Source of the DNA: Owenia fusiformis
Lineage: Eukaryota > Annelida > Polychaeta > Sabellida > Oweniidae
DNA length: 64,000 nucleotides
Direction: 5' to 3'
NCBI GenBank assembly: GCA_903813345.2
Contig: CAIIXF020000012.1
Coordinates: 17,365,520-17,429,519 of the forward strand
Shown here: positions 19,953 through 34,900 of the stretch, one piece after another
Layout: every line of letters begins with the position of its first letter
Position numbering within the stretch: position 1 is the stretch's first letter
Made by a program: the position numbers and the translations under genes
Notes under the pieces: generated by a model
Seen by the model: the letters and a program-made list of their open reading frames with translations, nothing else
Databases searched by the model: none
What the model was told of the DNA's origin: nothing

Positions 19953-22900
19953 GCCTCGAAACAAAACGTTTTTTGACAAAAAGCCTCAAATAAAACGTTT
20001 TATACACAAAAAAGCCTCGAAACAAAGCGCTTTTTGACTGAAGACCTCAAATAAAACAAAAGACCTCAAGTAAAACAAACAAAGCCTCGAAACAAAACGT
20101 TTTTTGACAAAAAGCCTCAAATAAAACGTTTTATACACAAAAAAGCCTCGAAACAAAGCGCTTTTTGACTGAAGACCTCAAATAAAACAAAAGACCTCAA
20201 GTAAAACAAAAAAAAGCCTCGAAACAAAACGTTTTTTGACAAAAAGCCTCAAATAAAACGTTTTATACACAAAAAAGCCTCGAAACAAAGCGCTTTTTGA
20301 CTGAAGACCTCAAATAAAACAAAAGACCTCAAGTAAAACAAACAAAGCCTCGAAACAAAACGTTTTTTGACAAAAAGCCTCAAATAAAACGTTTTATACA
20401 CAAAAAAGCCTCGAAACAAAGCGCTTTTTGACTGAAGACCTCAAATAAAACAAAAGACCTCAAGTAAAACAAAAAAAAGCCTCGAAACAAAACGTTTTTT
20501 GACAAAAAGCCTCAAATAAAACGTTTTATACACAAAAAAGCCTCGAAACAAAGCGCTTTTTGACTGAAGACCTCAAATAAAACAAAAGACCTCAAGTAAA
20601 ACAAACAAAGCCTCGAAACAAAACGTTTTTTGACAAAAAGCCTCAAATAAAACGTTTTATACACAAAAAAGCCTCGAAACAAAGCGCTTTTTGACTGAAG
20701 ACCTCAAATAAAACAAAAGACCTCAAGTAAAACAAAAAAAAGCCTCGAAACAAAACGTTTTTTGACAAAAAGCCTCAAATAAAACGTTTTATACACAAAA
20801 AAGCCTCGAAACAAAGCGCTTTTTGACTGAAGACCTCAAATAAAACAAAAGACCTCAAGTAAAACAAACAAAGCCTCGAAACAAAACGTTTTTTGACAAA
20901 AAGCCTCAAATAAAACGTTTTATACACAAAAAAGCCTCGAAACAAAGCGCTTTTTGACTGAAGACCTCAAATAAAACAAAAGACCTCAAGTAAAACAAAA
21001 AAAAGCCTCGAAACAAAACGTTTTTTGACAAAAAGCCTCAAATAAAACGTTTTATACACAAAAAAGCCTCGAAACAAAGCGCTTTTTGACTGAAGACCTC
21101 AAATAAAACAAAAGACCTCAAGTAAAACAAACAAAGCCTCGAAACAAAACGTTTTTTGACAAAAAGCCTCAAATAAAACGTTTTATACACAAAAAAGCCT
21201 CGAAACAAAGCGCTTTTTGACTGAAGACCTCAAATAAAACAAAAGACCTCAAGTAAAACAAAAAAAAGCCTCGAAACAAAACGTTTTTTGACAAAAAGCC
21301 TCAAATAAAACGTTTTATACACAAAAAAGCCTCGAAACAAAGCGCTTTTTGACTGAAGACCTCAAATAAAACAAAAGACCTCAAGTAAAACAAACAAAGC
21401 CTCGAAACAAAACGTTTTTTGACAAAAAGCCTCAAATAAAACGTTTTATACACAAAAAAGCCTCGAAACAAAGCGCTTTTTGACTGAAGACCTCAAATAA
21501 AACAAAAGACCTCAAGTAAAACAAAAAAAAGCCTCGAAACAAAACGTTTTTTGACAAAAAGCCTCAAATAAAACGTTTTATACACAAAAAAGCCTCGAAA
21601 CAAAGCGCTTTTTGACTGAAGACCTCAAATAAAACAAAAGACCTCAAGTAAAACAAACAAAGCCTCGAAACAAAACGTTTTTTGACAAAAAGCCTCAAAT
21701 AAAACGTTTTATACACAAAAAAGCCTCGAAACAAAGCGCTTTTTGACTGAAGACCTCAAATAAAACAAAAGACCTCAAGTAAAACAAAAAAAAGCCTCGA
21801 AACAAAACGTTTTTTGACAAAAAGCCTCAAATAAAACGTTTTATACACAAAAAAGCCTCGAAACAAAGCGCTTTTTGACTGAAGACCTCAAATAAAACAA
21901 AAGACCTCAAGTAAAACAAACAAAGCCTCGAAACAAAACGTTTTTTGACAAAAAGCCTCAAATAAAACGTTTTATACACAAAAAAGCCTCGAAACAAAGC
22001 GCTTTTTGACTGAAGACCTCAAATAAAACAAAAGACCTCAAGTAAAACAAAAAAAAGCCTCGAAACAAAACGTTTTTTGACAAAAAGCCTCAAATAAAAC
22101 GTTTTATACACAAAAAAGCCTCGAAACAAAGCGCTTTTTGACTGAAGACCTCAAATAAAACAAAAGACCTCAAGTAAAACAAACAAAGCCTCGAAACAAA
22201 ACGTTTTTTGACAAAAAGCCTCAAATAAAACGTTTTATACACAAAAAAGCCTCGAAACAAAGCGCTTTTTGACTGAAGACCTCAAATAAAACAAAAGACC
22301 TCAAGTAAAACAAAAAAAAGCCTCGAAACAAAACGTTTTTTGACAAAAAGCCTCAAATAAAACGTTTTATACACAAAAAAGCCTCGAAACAAAGCGCTTT
22401 TTGACTGAAGACCTCAAATAAAACAAAAGACCTCAAGTAAAACAAACAAAGCCTCGAAACAAAACGTTTTTTGACAAAAAGCCTCAAATAAAACGTTTTA
22501 TACACAAAAAAGCCTCGAAACAAAGCGCTTTTTGACTGAAGACCTCAAATAAAACAAAAGACCTCAAGTAAAACAAAAAAAAGCCTCGAAACAAAACGTT
22601 TTTTGACAAAAAGCCTCAAATAAAACGTTTTATACACAAAAAAGCCTCGAAACAAAGCGCTTTTTGACTGAAGACCTCAAATAAAACAAAAGACCTCAAG
22701 TAAAACAAACAAAGCCTCGAAACAAAACGTTTTTTGACAAAAAGCCTCAAATAAAACGTTTTATACACAAAAAAGCCTCGAAACAAAGCGCTTTTTGACT
22801 GAAGACCTCAAATAAAACAAAAGACCTCAAGTAAAACAAAAAAAAAGCCTCGAAACAAAACGTTTTTTGACAAAAAGCCTCAAATAAAACGTTTTATACA

Positions 22901-25900
22901 CAAAAAAGCCTCGAAACAAAGCGCTTTTTGACTGAAGACCTCAAATAAAACAAAAGACCTCAAGTAAAACAAACAAAGCCTCGAAACAAAACGTTTTTTG
23001 ACAAAAAGCCTCAAATAAAACGTTTTATACACAAAAAAGCCTCGAAACAAAGCGCTTTTTGACTGAAGACCTCAAATAAAACAAAAGACCTCAAGTAAAA
23101 CAAAAAAAAGCCTCGAAACAAAACGTTTTTTGACAAAAAGCCTCAAATAAAACGTTTTATACACAAAAAAGCCTCGAAACAAAGCGCTTTTTGACTGAAG
23201 ACCTCAAATAAAACAAAAGACCTCAAGTAAAACAAACAAAGCCTCGAAACAAAACGTTTTTTGACAAAAAGCCTCAAATAAAACGTTTTATACACAAAAA
23301 AGCCTCGAAACAAAGCGCTTTTTGACTGAAGACCTCAAATAAAACAAAAGACCTCAAGTAAAACAAAAAAAAGCCTCGAAACAAAACGTTTTTTGACAAA
23401 AAGCCTCAAATAAAACGTTTTATACACAAAAAAGCCTCGAAACAAAGCGCTTTTTGACTGAAGACCTCAAATAAAACAAAAGACCTCAAGTAAAACAAAC
23501 AAAGCCTCGAAACAAAACGTTTTTTGACAAAAAGCCTCAAATAAAACGTTTTATACACAAAAAAGCCTCGAAACAAAGCGCTTTTTGACTGAAGACCTCA
23601 AATAAAACAAAAGACCTCAAGTAAAACAAAAAAAAGCCTCGAAACAAAACGTTTTTTGACAAAAAGCCTCAAATAAAACGTTTTATACACAAAAAAGCCT
23701 CGAAACAAAGCGCTTTTTGACTGAAGACCTCAAATAAAACAAAAGACCTCAAGTAAAACAAACAAAGCCTCGAAACAAAACGTTTTTTGACAAAAAGCCT
23801 CAAATAAAACGTTTTATACACAAAAAAGCCTCGAAACAAAGCGCTTTTTGACTGAAGACCTCAAATAAAACAAAAGACCTCAAGTAAAACAAAAAAAAAG
23901 CCTCGAAACAAAACGTTTTTTGACAAAAAGCCTCAAATAAAACGTTTTATACACAAAAAAGCCTCGAAACAAAGCGCTTTTTGACTGAAGACCTCAAATA
24001 AAACAAAAGACCTCAAGTAAAACAAACAAAGCCTCGAAACAAAACGTTTTTTGACAAAAAGCCTCAAATAAAACGTTTTATACACAAAAAAGCCTCGAAA
24101 CAAAGCGCTTTTTGACTGAAGACCTCAAATAAAACAAAAGACCTCAAGTAAAACAAAAAAAAGCCTCGAAACAAAACGTTTTTTGACAAAAAGCCTCAAA
24201 TAAAACGTTTTATACACAAAAAAGCCTCGAAACAAAGCGCTTTTTGACTGAAGACCTCAAATAAAACAAAAGACCTCAAGTAAAACAAACAAAGCCTCGA
24301 AACAAAACGTTTTTTGACAAAAAGCCTCAAATAAAACGTTTTATACACAAAAAAGCCTCGAAACAAAGCGCTTTTTGACTGAAGACCTCAAATAAAACAA
24401 AAGACCTCAAGTAAAACAAAAAAAAGCCTCGAAACAAAACGTTTTTTGACAAAAAGCCTCAAATAAAACGTTTTATACACAAAAAAGCCTCGAAACAAAG
24501 CGCTTTTTGACTGAAGACCTCAAATAAAACAAAAGACCTCAAGTAAAACAAACAAAGCCTCGAAACAAAACGTTTTTTGACAAAAAGCCTCAAATAAAAC
24601 GTTTTATACACAAAAAAGCCTCGAAACAAAGCGCTTTTTGACTGAAGACCTCAAATAAAACAAAAGACCTCAAGTAAAACAAAAAAAAGCCTCGAAACAA
24701 AACGTTTTTTGACAAAAAGCCTCAAATAAAACGTTTTATACACAAAAAAGCCTCGAAACAAAGCGCTTTTTGACTGAAGACCTCAAATAAAACAAAAGAC
24801 CTCAAGTAAAACAAACAAAGCCTCGAAACAAAACGTTTTTTGACAAAAAGCCTCAAATAAAACGTTTTATACACAAAAAAGCCTCGAAACAAAGCGCTTT
24901 TTGACTGAAGACCTCAAATAAAACAAAAGACCTCAAGTAAAACAAAAAAAAGCCTCGAAACAAAACGTTTTTTGACAAAAAGCCTCAAATAAAACGTTTT
25001 ATACACAAAAAAGCCTCGAAACAAAGCGCTTTTTGACTGAAGACCTCAAATAAAACAAAAGACCTCAAGTAAAACAAACAAAGCCTCGAAACAAAACGTT
25101 TTTTGACAAAAAGCCTCAAATAAAACGTTTTATACACAAAAAAGCCTCGAAACAAAGCGCTTTTTGACTGAAGACCTCAAATAAAACAAAAGACCTCAAG
25201 TAAAACAAAAAAAAGCCTCGAAACAAAACGTTTTTTGACAAAAAGCCTCAAATAAAACGTTTTATACACAAAAAAGCCTCGAAACAAAGCGCTTTTTGAC
25301 TGAAGACCTCAAATAAAACAAAAGACCTCAAGTAAAACAAACAAAGCCTCGAAACAAAACGTTTTTTGACAAAAAGCCTCAAATAAAACGTTTTATACAC
25401 AAAAAAGCCTCGAAACAAAGCGCTTTTTGACTGAAGACCTCAAATAAAACAAAAGACCTCAAGTAAAACAAAAAAAAGCCTCGAAACAAAACGTTTTTTG
25501 ACAAAAAGCCTCAAATAAAACGTTTTATACACAAAAAAGCCTCGAAACAAAGCGCTTTTTGACTGAAGACCTCAAATAAAACAAAAGACCTCAAGTAAAA
25601 CAAACAAAGCCTCGAAACAAAACGTTTTTTGACAAAAAGCCTCAAATAAAACGTTTTATACACAAAAAAGCCTCGAAACAAAGCGCTTTTTGACTGAAGA
25701 CCTCAAATAAAACAAAAGACCTCAAGTAAAACAAAAAAAAAGCCTCGAAACAAAACGTTTTTTGACAAAAAGCCTCAAATAAAACGTTTTATACACAAAA
25801 AAGCCTCGAAACAAAGCGCTTTTTGACTGAAGACCTCAAATAAAACAAAAGACCTCAAGTAAAACAAACAAAGCCTCGAAACAAAACGTTTTTTGACAAA

Positions 25901-28900
25901 AAGCCTCAAATAAAACGTTTTATACACAAAAAAGCCTCGAAACAAAGCGCTTTTTGACTGAAGACCTCAAATAAAACAAAAGACCTCAAGTAAAACAAAA
26001 AAAAGCCTCGAAACAAAACGTTTTTTGACAAAAAGCCTCAAATAAAACGTTTTATACACAAAAAAGCCTCGAAACAAAGCGCTTTTTGACTGAAGACCTC
26101 AAATAAAACAAAAGACCTCAAGTAAAACAAACAAAGCCTCGAAACAAAACGTTTTTTGACAAAAAGCCTCAAATAAAACGTTTTATACACAAAAAAGCCT
26201 CGAAACAAAGCGCTTTTTGACTGAAGACCTCAAATAAAACAAAAGACCTCAAGTAAAACAAAAAAAAGCCTCGAAACAAAACGTTTTTTGACAAAAAGCC
26301 TCAAATAAAACGTTTTATACACAAAAAAGCCTCGAAACAAAGCGCTTTTTGACTGAAGACCTCAAATAAAACAAAAGACCTCAAGTAAAACAAACAAAGC
26401 CTCGAAACAAAACGTTTTTTGACAAAAAGCCTCAAATAAAACGTTTTATACACAAAAAAGCCTCGAAACAAAGCGCTTTTTGACTGAAGACCTCAAATAA
26501 AACAAAAGACCTCAAGTAAAACAAAAAAAAGCCTCGAAACAAAACGTTTTTTGACAAAAAGCCTCAAATAAAACGTTTTATACACAAAAAAGCCTCGAAA
26601 CAAAGCGCTTTTTGACTGAAGACCTCAAATAAAACAAAAGACCTCAAGTAAAACAAACAAAGCCTCGAAACAAAACGTTTTTTGACAAAAAGCCTCAAAT
26701 AAAACGTTTTATACACAAAAAAGCCTCGAAACAAAGCGCTTTTTGACTGAAGACCTCAAATAAAACAAAAGACCTCAAGTAAAACAAAAAAAAGCCTCGA
26801 AACAAAACGTTTTTTGACAAAAAGCCTCAAATAAAACGTTTTATACACAAAAAAGCCTCGAAACAAAGCGCTTTTTGACTGAAGACCTCAAATAAAACAA
26901 AAGACCTCAAGTAAAACAAACAAAGCCTCGAAACAAAACGTTTTTTGACAAAAAGCCTCAAATAAAACGTTTTATACACAAAAAAGCCTCGAAACAAAGC
27001 GCTTTTTGACTGAAGACCTCAAATAAAACAAAAGACCTCAAGTAAAACAAAAAAAAGCCTCGAAACAAAACGTTTTTTGACAAAAAGCCTCAAATAAAAC
27101 GTTTTATACACAAAAAAGCCTCGAAACAAAGCGCTTTTTGACTGAAGACCTCAAATAAAACAAAAGACCTCAAGTAAAACAAACAAAGCCTCGAAACAAA
27201 ACGTTTTTTGACAAAAAGCCTCAAATAAAACGTTTTATACACAAAAAAGCCTCGAAACAAAGCGCTTTTTGACTGAAGACCTCAAATAAAACAAAAGACC
27301 TCAAGTAAAACAAAAAAAAGCCTCGAAACAAAACGTTTTTTGACAAAAAGCCTCAAATAAAACGTTTTATACACAAAAAAGCCTCGAAACAAAGCGCTTT
27401 TTGACTGAAGACCTCAAATAAAACAAAAGACCTCAAGTAAAACAAACAAAGCCTCGAAACAAAACGTTTTTTGACAAAAAGCCTCAAATAAAACGTTTTA
27501 TACACAAAAAAGCCTCGAAACAAAGCGCTTTTTGACTGAAGACCTCAAATAAAACAAAAGACCTCAAGTAAAACAAAAAAAAGCCTCGAAACAAAACGTT
27601 TTTTGACAAAAAGCCTCAAATAAAACGTTTTATACACAAAAAAGCCTCGAAACAAAGCGCTTTTTGACTGAAGACCTCAAATAAAACAAAAGACCTCAAG
27701 TAAAACAAACAAAGCCTCGAAACAAAACGTTTTTTGACAAAAAGCCTCAAATAAAACGTTTTATACACAAAAAAGCCTCGAAACAAAGCGCTTTTTGACT
27801 GAAGACCTCAAATAAAACAAAAGACCTCAAGTAAAACAAAAAAAAGCCTCGAAACAAAACGTTTTTTGACAAAAAGCCTCAAATAAAACGTTTTATACAC
27901 AAAAAAGCCTCGAAACAAAGCGCTTTTTGACTGAAGACCTCAAATAAAACAAAAGACCTCAAGTAAAACAAACAAAGCCTCGAAACAAAACGTTTTTTGA
28001 CAAAAAGCCTCAAATAAAACGTTTTATACACAAAAAAGCCTCGAAACAAAGCGCTTTTTGACTGAAGACCTCAAATAAAACAAAAGACCTCAAGTAAAAC
28101 AAAAAAAAGCCTCGAAACAAAACGTTTTTTGACAAAAAGCCTCAAATAAAACGTTTTATACACAAAAAAGCCTCGAAACAAAGCGCTTTTTGACTGAAGA
28201 CCTCAAATAAAACAAAAGACCTCAAGTAAAACAAACAAAGCCTCGAAACAAAACGTTTTTTGACAAAAAGCCTCAAATAAAACGTTTTATACACAAAAAA
28301 GCCTCGAAACAAAGCGCTTTTTGACTGAAGACCTCAAATAAAACAAAAGACCTCAAGTAAAACAAAAAAAAGCCTCGAAACAAAACGTTTTTTGACAAAA
28401 AGCCTCAAATAAAACGTTTTATACACAAAAAAGCCTCGAAACAAAGCGCTTTTTGACTGAAGACCTCAAATAAAACAAAAGACCTCAAGTAAAACAAACA
28501 AAGCCTCGAAACAAAACGTTTTTTGACAAAAAGCCTCAAATAAAACGTTTTATACACAAAAAAGCCTCGAAACAAAGCGCTTTTTGACTGAAGACCTCAA
28601 ATAAAACAAAAGACCTCAAGTAAAACAAAAAAAAGCCTCGAAACAAAACGTTTTTTGACAAAAAGCCTCAAATAAAACGTTTTATACACAAAAAAGCCTC
28701 GAAACAAAGCGCTTTTTGACTGAAGACCTCAAATAAAACAAAAGACCTCAAGTAAAACAAACAAAGCCTCGAAACAAAACGTTTTTTGACAAAAAGCCTC
28801 AAATAAAACGTTTTATACACAAAAAAGCCTCGAAACAAAGCGCTTTTTGACTGAAGACCTCAAATAAAACAAAAGACCTCAAGTAAAACAAAAAAAAGCC

Positions 28901-31900
28901 TCGAAACAAAACGTTTTTTGACAAAAAGCCTCAAATAAAACGTTTTATACACAAAAAAGCCTCGAAACAAAGCGCTTTTTGACTGAAGACCTCAAATAAA
29001 ACAAAAGACCTCAAGTAAAACAAACAAAGCCTCGAAACAAAACGTTTTTTGACAAAAAGCCTCAAATAAAACGTTTTATACACAAAAAAGCCTCGAAACA
29101 AAGCGCTTTTTGACTGAAGACCTCAAATAAAACAAAAGACCTCAAGTAAAACAAAAAAAAAGCCTCGAAACAAAACGTTTTTTGACAAAAAGCCTCAAAT
29201 AAAACGTTTTATACACAAAAAAGCCTCGAAACAAAGCGCTTTTTGACTGAAGACCTCAAATAAAACAAAAGACCTCAAGTAAAACAAACAAAGCCTCGAA
29301 ACAAAACGTTTTTTGACAAAAAGCCTCAAATAAAACGTTTTATACACAAAAAAGCCTCGAAACAAAGCGCTTTTTGACTGAAGACCTCAAATAAAACAAA
29401 AGACCTCAAGTAAAACAAAAAAAAGCCTCGAAACAAAACGTTTTTTGACAAAAAGCCTCAAATAAAACGTTTTATACACAAAAAAGCCTCGAAACAAAGC
29501 GCTTTTTGACTGAAGACCTCAAATAAAACAAAAGACCTCAAGTAAAACAAACAAAGCCTCGAAACAAAACGTTTTTTGACAAAAAGCCTCAAATAAAACG
29601 TTTTATACACAAAAAAGCCTCGAAACAAAGCGCTTTTTGACTGAAGACCTCAAATAAAACAAAAGACCTCAAGTAAAACAAAAAAAAGCCTCGAAACAAA
29701 ACGTTTTTTGACAAAAAGCCTCAAATAAAACGTTTTATACACAAAAAAGCCTCGAAACAAAGCGCTTTTTGACTGAAGACCTCAAATAAAACAAAAGACC
29801 TCAAGTAAAACAAACAAAGCCTCGAAACAAAACGTTTTTTGACAAAAAGCCTCAAATAAAACGTTTTATACACAAAAAAGCCTCGAAACAAAGCGCTTTT
29901 TGACTGAAGACCTCAAATAAAACAAAAGACCTCAAGTAAAACAAAAAAAAGCCTCGAAACAAAACGTTTTTTGACAAAAAGCCTCAAATAAAACGTTTTA
30001 TACACAAAAAAGCCTCGAAACAAAGCGCTTTTTGACTGAAGACCTCAAATAAAACAAAAGACCTCAAGTAAAACAAACAAAGCCTCGAAACAAAACGTTT
30101 TTTGACAAAAAGCCTCAAATAAAACGTTTTATACACAAAAAAGCCTCGAAACAAAGCGCTTTTTGACTGAAGACCTCAAATAAAACAAAAGACCTCAAGT
30201 AAAACAAAAAAAAGCCTCGAAACAAAACGTTTTTTGACAAAAAGCCTCAAATAAAACGTTTTATACACAAAAAAGCCTCGAAACAAAGCGCTTTTTGACT
30301 GAAGACCTCAAATAAAACAAAAGACCTCAAGTAAAACAAACAAAGCCTCGAAACAAAACGTTTTTTGACAAAAAGCCTCAAATAAAACGTTTTATACACA
30401 AAAAAGCCTCGAAACAAAGCGCTTTTTGACTGAAGACCTCAAATAAAACAAAAGACCTCAAGTAAAACAAAAAAAAGCCTCGAAACAAAACGTTTTTTGA
30501 CAAAAAGCCTCAAATAAAACGTTTTATACACAAAAAAGCCTCGAAACAAAGCGCTTTTTGACTGAAGACCTCAAATAAAACAAAAGACCTCAAGTAAAAC
30601 AAACAAAGCCTCGAAACAAAACGTTTTTTGACAAAAAGCCTCAAATAAAACGTTTTATACACAAAAAAGCCTCGAAACAAAGCGCTTTTTGACTGAAGAC
30701 CTCAAATAAAACAAAAGACCTCAAGTAAAACAAAAAAAAGCCTCGAAACAAAACGTTTTTTGACAAAAAGCCTCAAATAAAACGTTTTATACACAAAAAA
30801 GCCTCGAAACAAAGCGCTTTTTGACTGAAGACCTCAAATAAAACAAAAGACCTCAAGTAAAACAAACAAAGCCTCGAAACAAAACGTTTTTTGACAAAAA
30901 GCCTCAAATAAAACGTTTTATACACAAAAAAGCCTCGAAACAAAGCGCTTTTTGACTGAAGACCTCAAATAAAACAAAAGACCTCAAGTAAAACAAAAAA
31001 AAGCCTCGAAACAAAACGTTTTTTGACAAAAAGCCTCAAATAAAACGTTTTATACACAAAAAAGCCTCGAAACAAAGCGCTTTTTGACTGAAGACCTCAA
31101 ATAAAACAAAAGACCTCAAGTAAAACAAACAAAGCCTCGAAACAAAACGTTTTTTGACAAAAAGCCTCAAATAAAACGTTTTATACACAAAAAAGCCTCG
31201 AAACAAAGCGCTTTTTGACTGAAGACCTCAAATAAAACAAAAGACCTCAAGTAAAACAAAAAAAAAGCCTCGAAACAAAACGTTTTTTGACAAAAAGCCT
31301 CAAATAAAACGTTTTATACACAAAAAAGCCTCGAAACAAAGCGCTTTTTGACTGAAGACCTCAAATAAAACAAAAGACCTCAAGTAAAACAAACAAAGCC
31401 TCGAAACAAAACGTTTTTTGACAAAAAGCCTCAAATAAAACGTTTTATACACAAAAAAGCCTCGAAACAAAGCGCTTTTTGACTGAAGACCTCAAATAAA
31501 ACAAAAGACCTCAAGTAAAACAAAAAAAAGCCTCGAAACAAAACGTTTTTTGACAAAAAGCCTCAAATAAAACGTTTTATACACAAAAAAGCCTCGAAAC
31601 AAAGCGCTTTTTGACTGAAGACCTCAAATAAAACAAAAGACCTCAAGTAAAACAAACAAAGCCTCGAAACAAAACGTTTTTTGACAAAAAGCCTCAAATA
31701 AAACGTTTTATACACAAAAAAGCCTCGAAACAAAGCGCTTTTTGACTGAAGACCTCAAATAAAACAAAAGACCTCAAGTAAAACAAAAAAAAGCCTCGAA
31801 ACAAAACGTTTTTTGACAAAAAGCCTCAAATAAAACGTTTTATACACAAAAAAGCCTCGAAACAAAGCGCTTTTTGACTGAAGACCTCAAATAAAACAAA

Positions 31901-34900
31901 AGACCTCAAGTAAAACAAACAAAGCCTCGAAACAAAACGTTTTTTGACAAAAAGCCTCAAATAAAACGTTTTATACACAAAAAAGCCTCGAAACAAAGCG
32001 CTTTTTGACTGAAGACCTCAAATAAAACAAAAGACCTCAAGTAAAACAAAAAAAAGCCTCGAAACAAAACGTTTTTTGACAAAAAGCCTCAAATAAAACG
32101 TTTTATACACAAAAAAGCCTCGAAACAAAGCGCTTTTTGACTGAAGACCTCAAATAAAACAAAAGACCTCAAGTAAAACAAACAAAGCCTCGAAACAAAA
32201 CGTTTTTTGACAAAAAGCCTCAAATAAAACGTTTTATACACAAAAAAGCCTCGAAACAAAGCGCTTTTTGACTGAAGACCTCAAATAAAACAAAAGACCT
32301 CAAGTAAAACAAAAAAAAGCCTCGAAACAAAACGTTTTTTGACAAAAAGCCTCAAATAAAACGTTTTATACACAAAAAAGCCTCGAAACAAAGCGCTTTT
32401 TGACTGAAGACCTCAAATAAAACAAAAGACCTCAAGTAAAACAAACAAAGCCTCGAAACAAAACGTTTTTTGACAAAAAGCCTCAAATAAAACGTTTTAT
32501 ACACAAAAAAGCCTCGAAACAAAGCGCTTTTTGACTGAAGACCTCAAATAAAACAAAAGACCTCAAGTAAAACAAAAAAAAAGCCTCGAAACAAAACGTT
32601 TTTTGACAAAAAGCCTCAAATAAAACGTTTTATACACAAAAAAGCCTCGAAACAAAGCGCTTTTTGACTGAAGACCTCAAATAAAACAAAAGACCTCAAG
32701 TAAAACAAACAAAGCCTCGAAACAAAACGTTTTTTGACAAAAAGCCTCAAATAAAACGTTTTATACACAAAAAAGCCTCGAAACAAAGCGCTTTTTGACT
32801 GAAGACCTCAAATAAAACAAAAGACCTCAAGTAAAACAAAAAAAAGCCTCGAAACAAAACGTTTTTTGACAAAAAGCCTCAAATAAAACGTTTTATACAC
32901 AAAAAAAGCCTCGAAACAAAGCGCTTTTTGACTGAAGACCTCAAATAAAACAAAAGACCTCAAGTAAAACAAACAAAGCCTCGAAACAAAACGTTTTTTG
33001 ACAAAAAGCCTCAAATAAAACGTTTTATACACAAAAAAGCCTCGAAACAAAGCGCTTTTTGACTGAAGACCTCAAATAAAACAAAAGACCTCAAGTAAAA
33101 CAAAAAAAAAGCCTCGAAACAAAACGTTTTTTGACAAAAAGCCTCAAATAAAACGTTTTATACACAAAAAAGCCTCGAAACAAAGCGCTTTTTGACTGAA
33201 GACCTCAAATAAAACAAAAGACCTCAAGTAAAACAAACAAAGCCTCGAAACAAAACGTTTTTTGACAAAAAGCCTCAAATAAAACGTTTTATACACAAAA
33301 AAGCCTCGAAACAAAGCGCTTTTTGACTGAAGACCTCAAATAAAACAAAAGACCTCAAGTAAAACAAAAAAAAGCCTCGAAACAAAACGTTTTTTGACAA
33401 AAAGCCTCAAATAAAACGTTTTATACACAAAAAAGCCTCGAAACAAAGCGCTTTTTGACTGAAGACCTCAAATAAAACAAAAGACCTCAAGTAAAACAAA
33501 CAAAGCCTCGAAACAAAACGTTTTTTGACAAAAAGCCTCAAATAAAACGTTTTATACACAAAAAAGCCTCGAAACAAAGCGCTTTTTGACTGAAGACCTC
33601 AAATAAAACAAAAGACCTCAAGTAAAACAAAAAAAAGCCTCGAAACAAAACGTTTTTTGACAAAAAGCCTCAAATAAAACGTTTTATACACAAAAAAGCC
33701 TCGAAACAAAGCGCTTTTTGACTGAAGACCTCAAATAAAACAAAAGACCTCAAGTAAAACAAACAAAGCCTCGAAACAAAACGTTTTTTGACAAAAAGCC
33801 TCAAATAAAACGTTTTATACACAAAAAAGCCTCGAAACAAAGCGCTTTTTGACTGAAGACCTCAAATAAAACAAAAGACCTCAAGTAAAACAAAAAAAAG
33901 CCTCGAAACAAAACGTTTTTTGACAAAAAGCCTCAAATAAAACGTTTTATACACAAAAAAGCCTCGAAACAAAGCGCTTTTTGACTGAAGACCTCAAATA
34001 AAACAAAAGACCTCAAGTAAAACAAACAAAGCCTCGAAACAAAACGTTTTTTGACAAAAAGCCTCAAATAAAACGTTTTATACACAAAAAAGCCTCGAAA
34101 CAAAGCGCTTTTTGACTGAAGACCTCAAATAAAACAAAAGACCTCAAGTAAAACAAAAAAAAGCCTCGAAACAAAACGTTTTTTGACAAAAAGCCTCAAA
34201 TAAAACGTTTTATACACAAAAAAGCCTCGAAACAAAGCGCTTTTTGACTGAAGACCTCAAATAAAACAAAAGACCTCAAGTAAAACAAACAAAGCCTCGA
34301 AACAAAACGTTTTTTGACAAAAAGCCTCAAATAAAACGTTTTATACACAAAAAAGCCTCGAAACAAAGCGCTTTTTGACTGAAGACCTCAAATAAAACAA
34401 AAGACCTCAAGTAAAACAAAAAAAAAGCCTCGAAACAAAACGTTTTTTGACAAAAAGCCTCAAATAAAACGTTTTATACACAAAAAAGCCTCGAAACAAA
34501 GCGCTTTTTGACTGAAGACCTCAAATAAAACAAAAGACCTCAAGTAAAACAAACAAAGCCTCGAAACAAAACGTTTTTTGACAAAAAGCCTCAAATAAAA
34601 CGTTTTATACACAAAAAAGCCTCGAAACAAAGCGCTTTTTGACTGAAGACCTCAAATAAAACAAAAGACCTCAAGTAAAACAAAAAAAAGCCTCGAAACA
34701 AAACGTTTTTTGACAAAAAGCCTCAAATAAAACGTTTTATACACAAAAAAGCCTCGAAACAAAGCGCTTTTTGACTGAAGACCTCAAATAAAACAAAAGA
34801 CCTCAAGTAAAACAAACAAAGCCTCGAAACAAAACGTTTTTTGACAAAAAGCCTCAAATAAAACGTTTTATACACAAAAAAGCCTCGAAACAAAGCGCTT

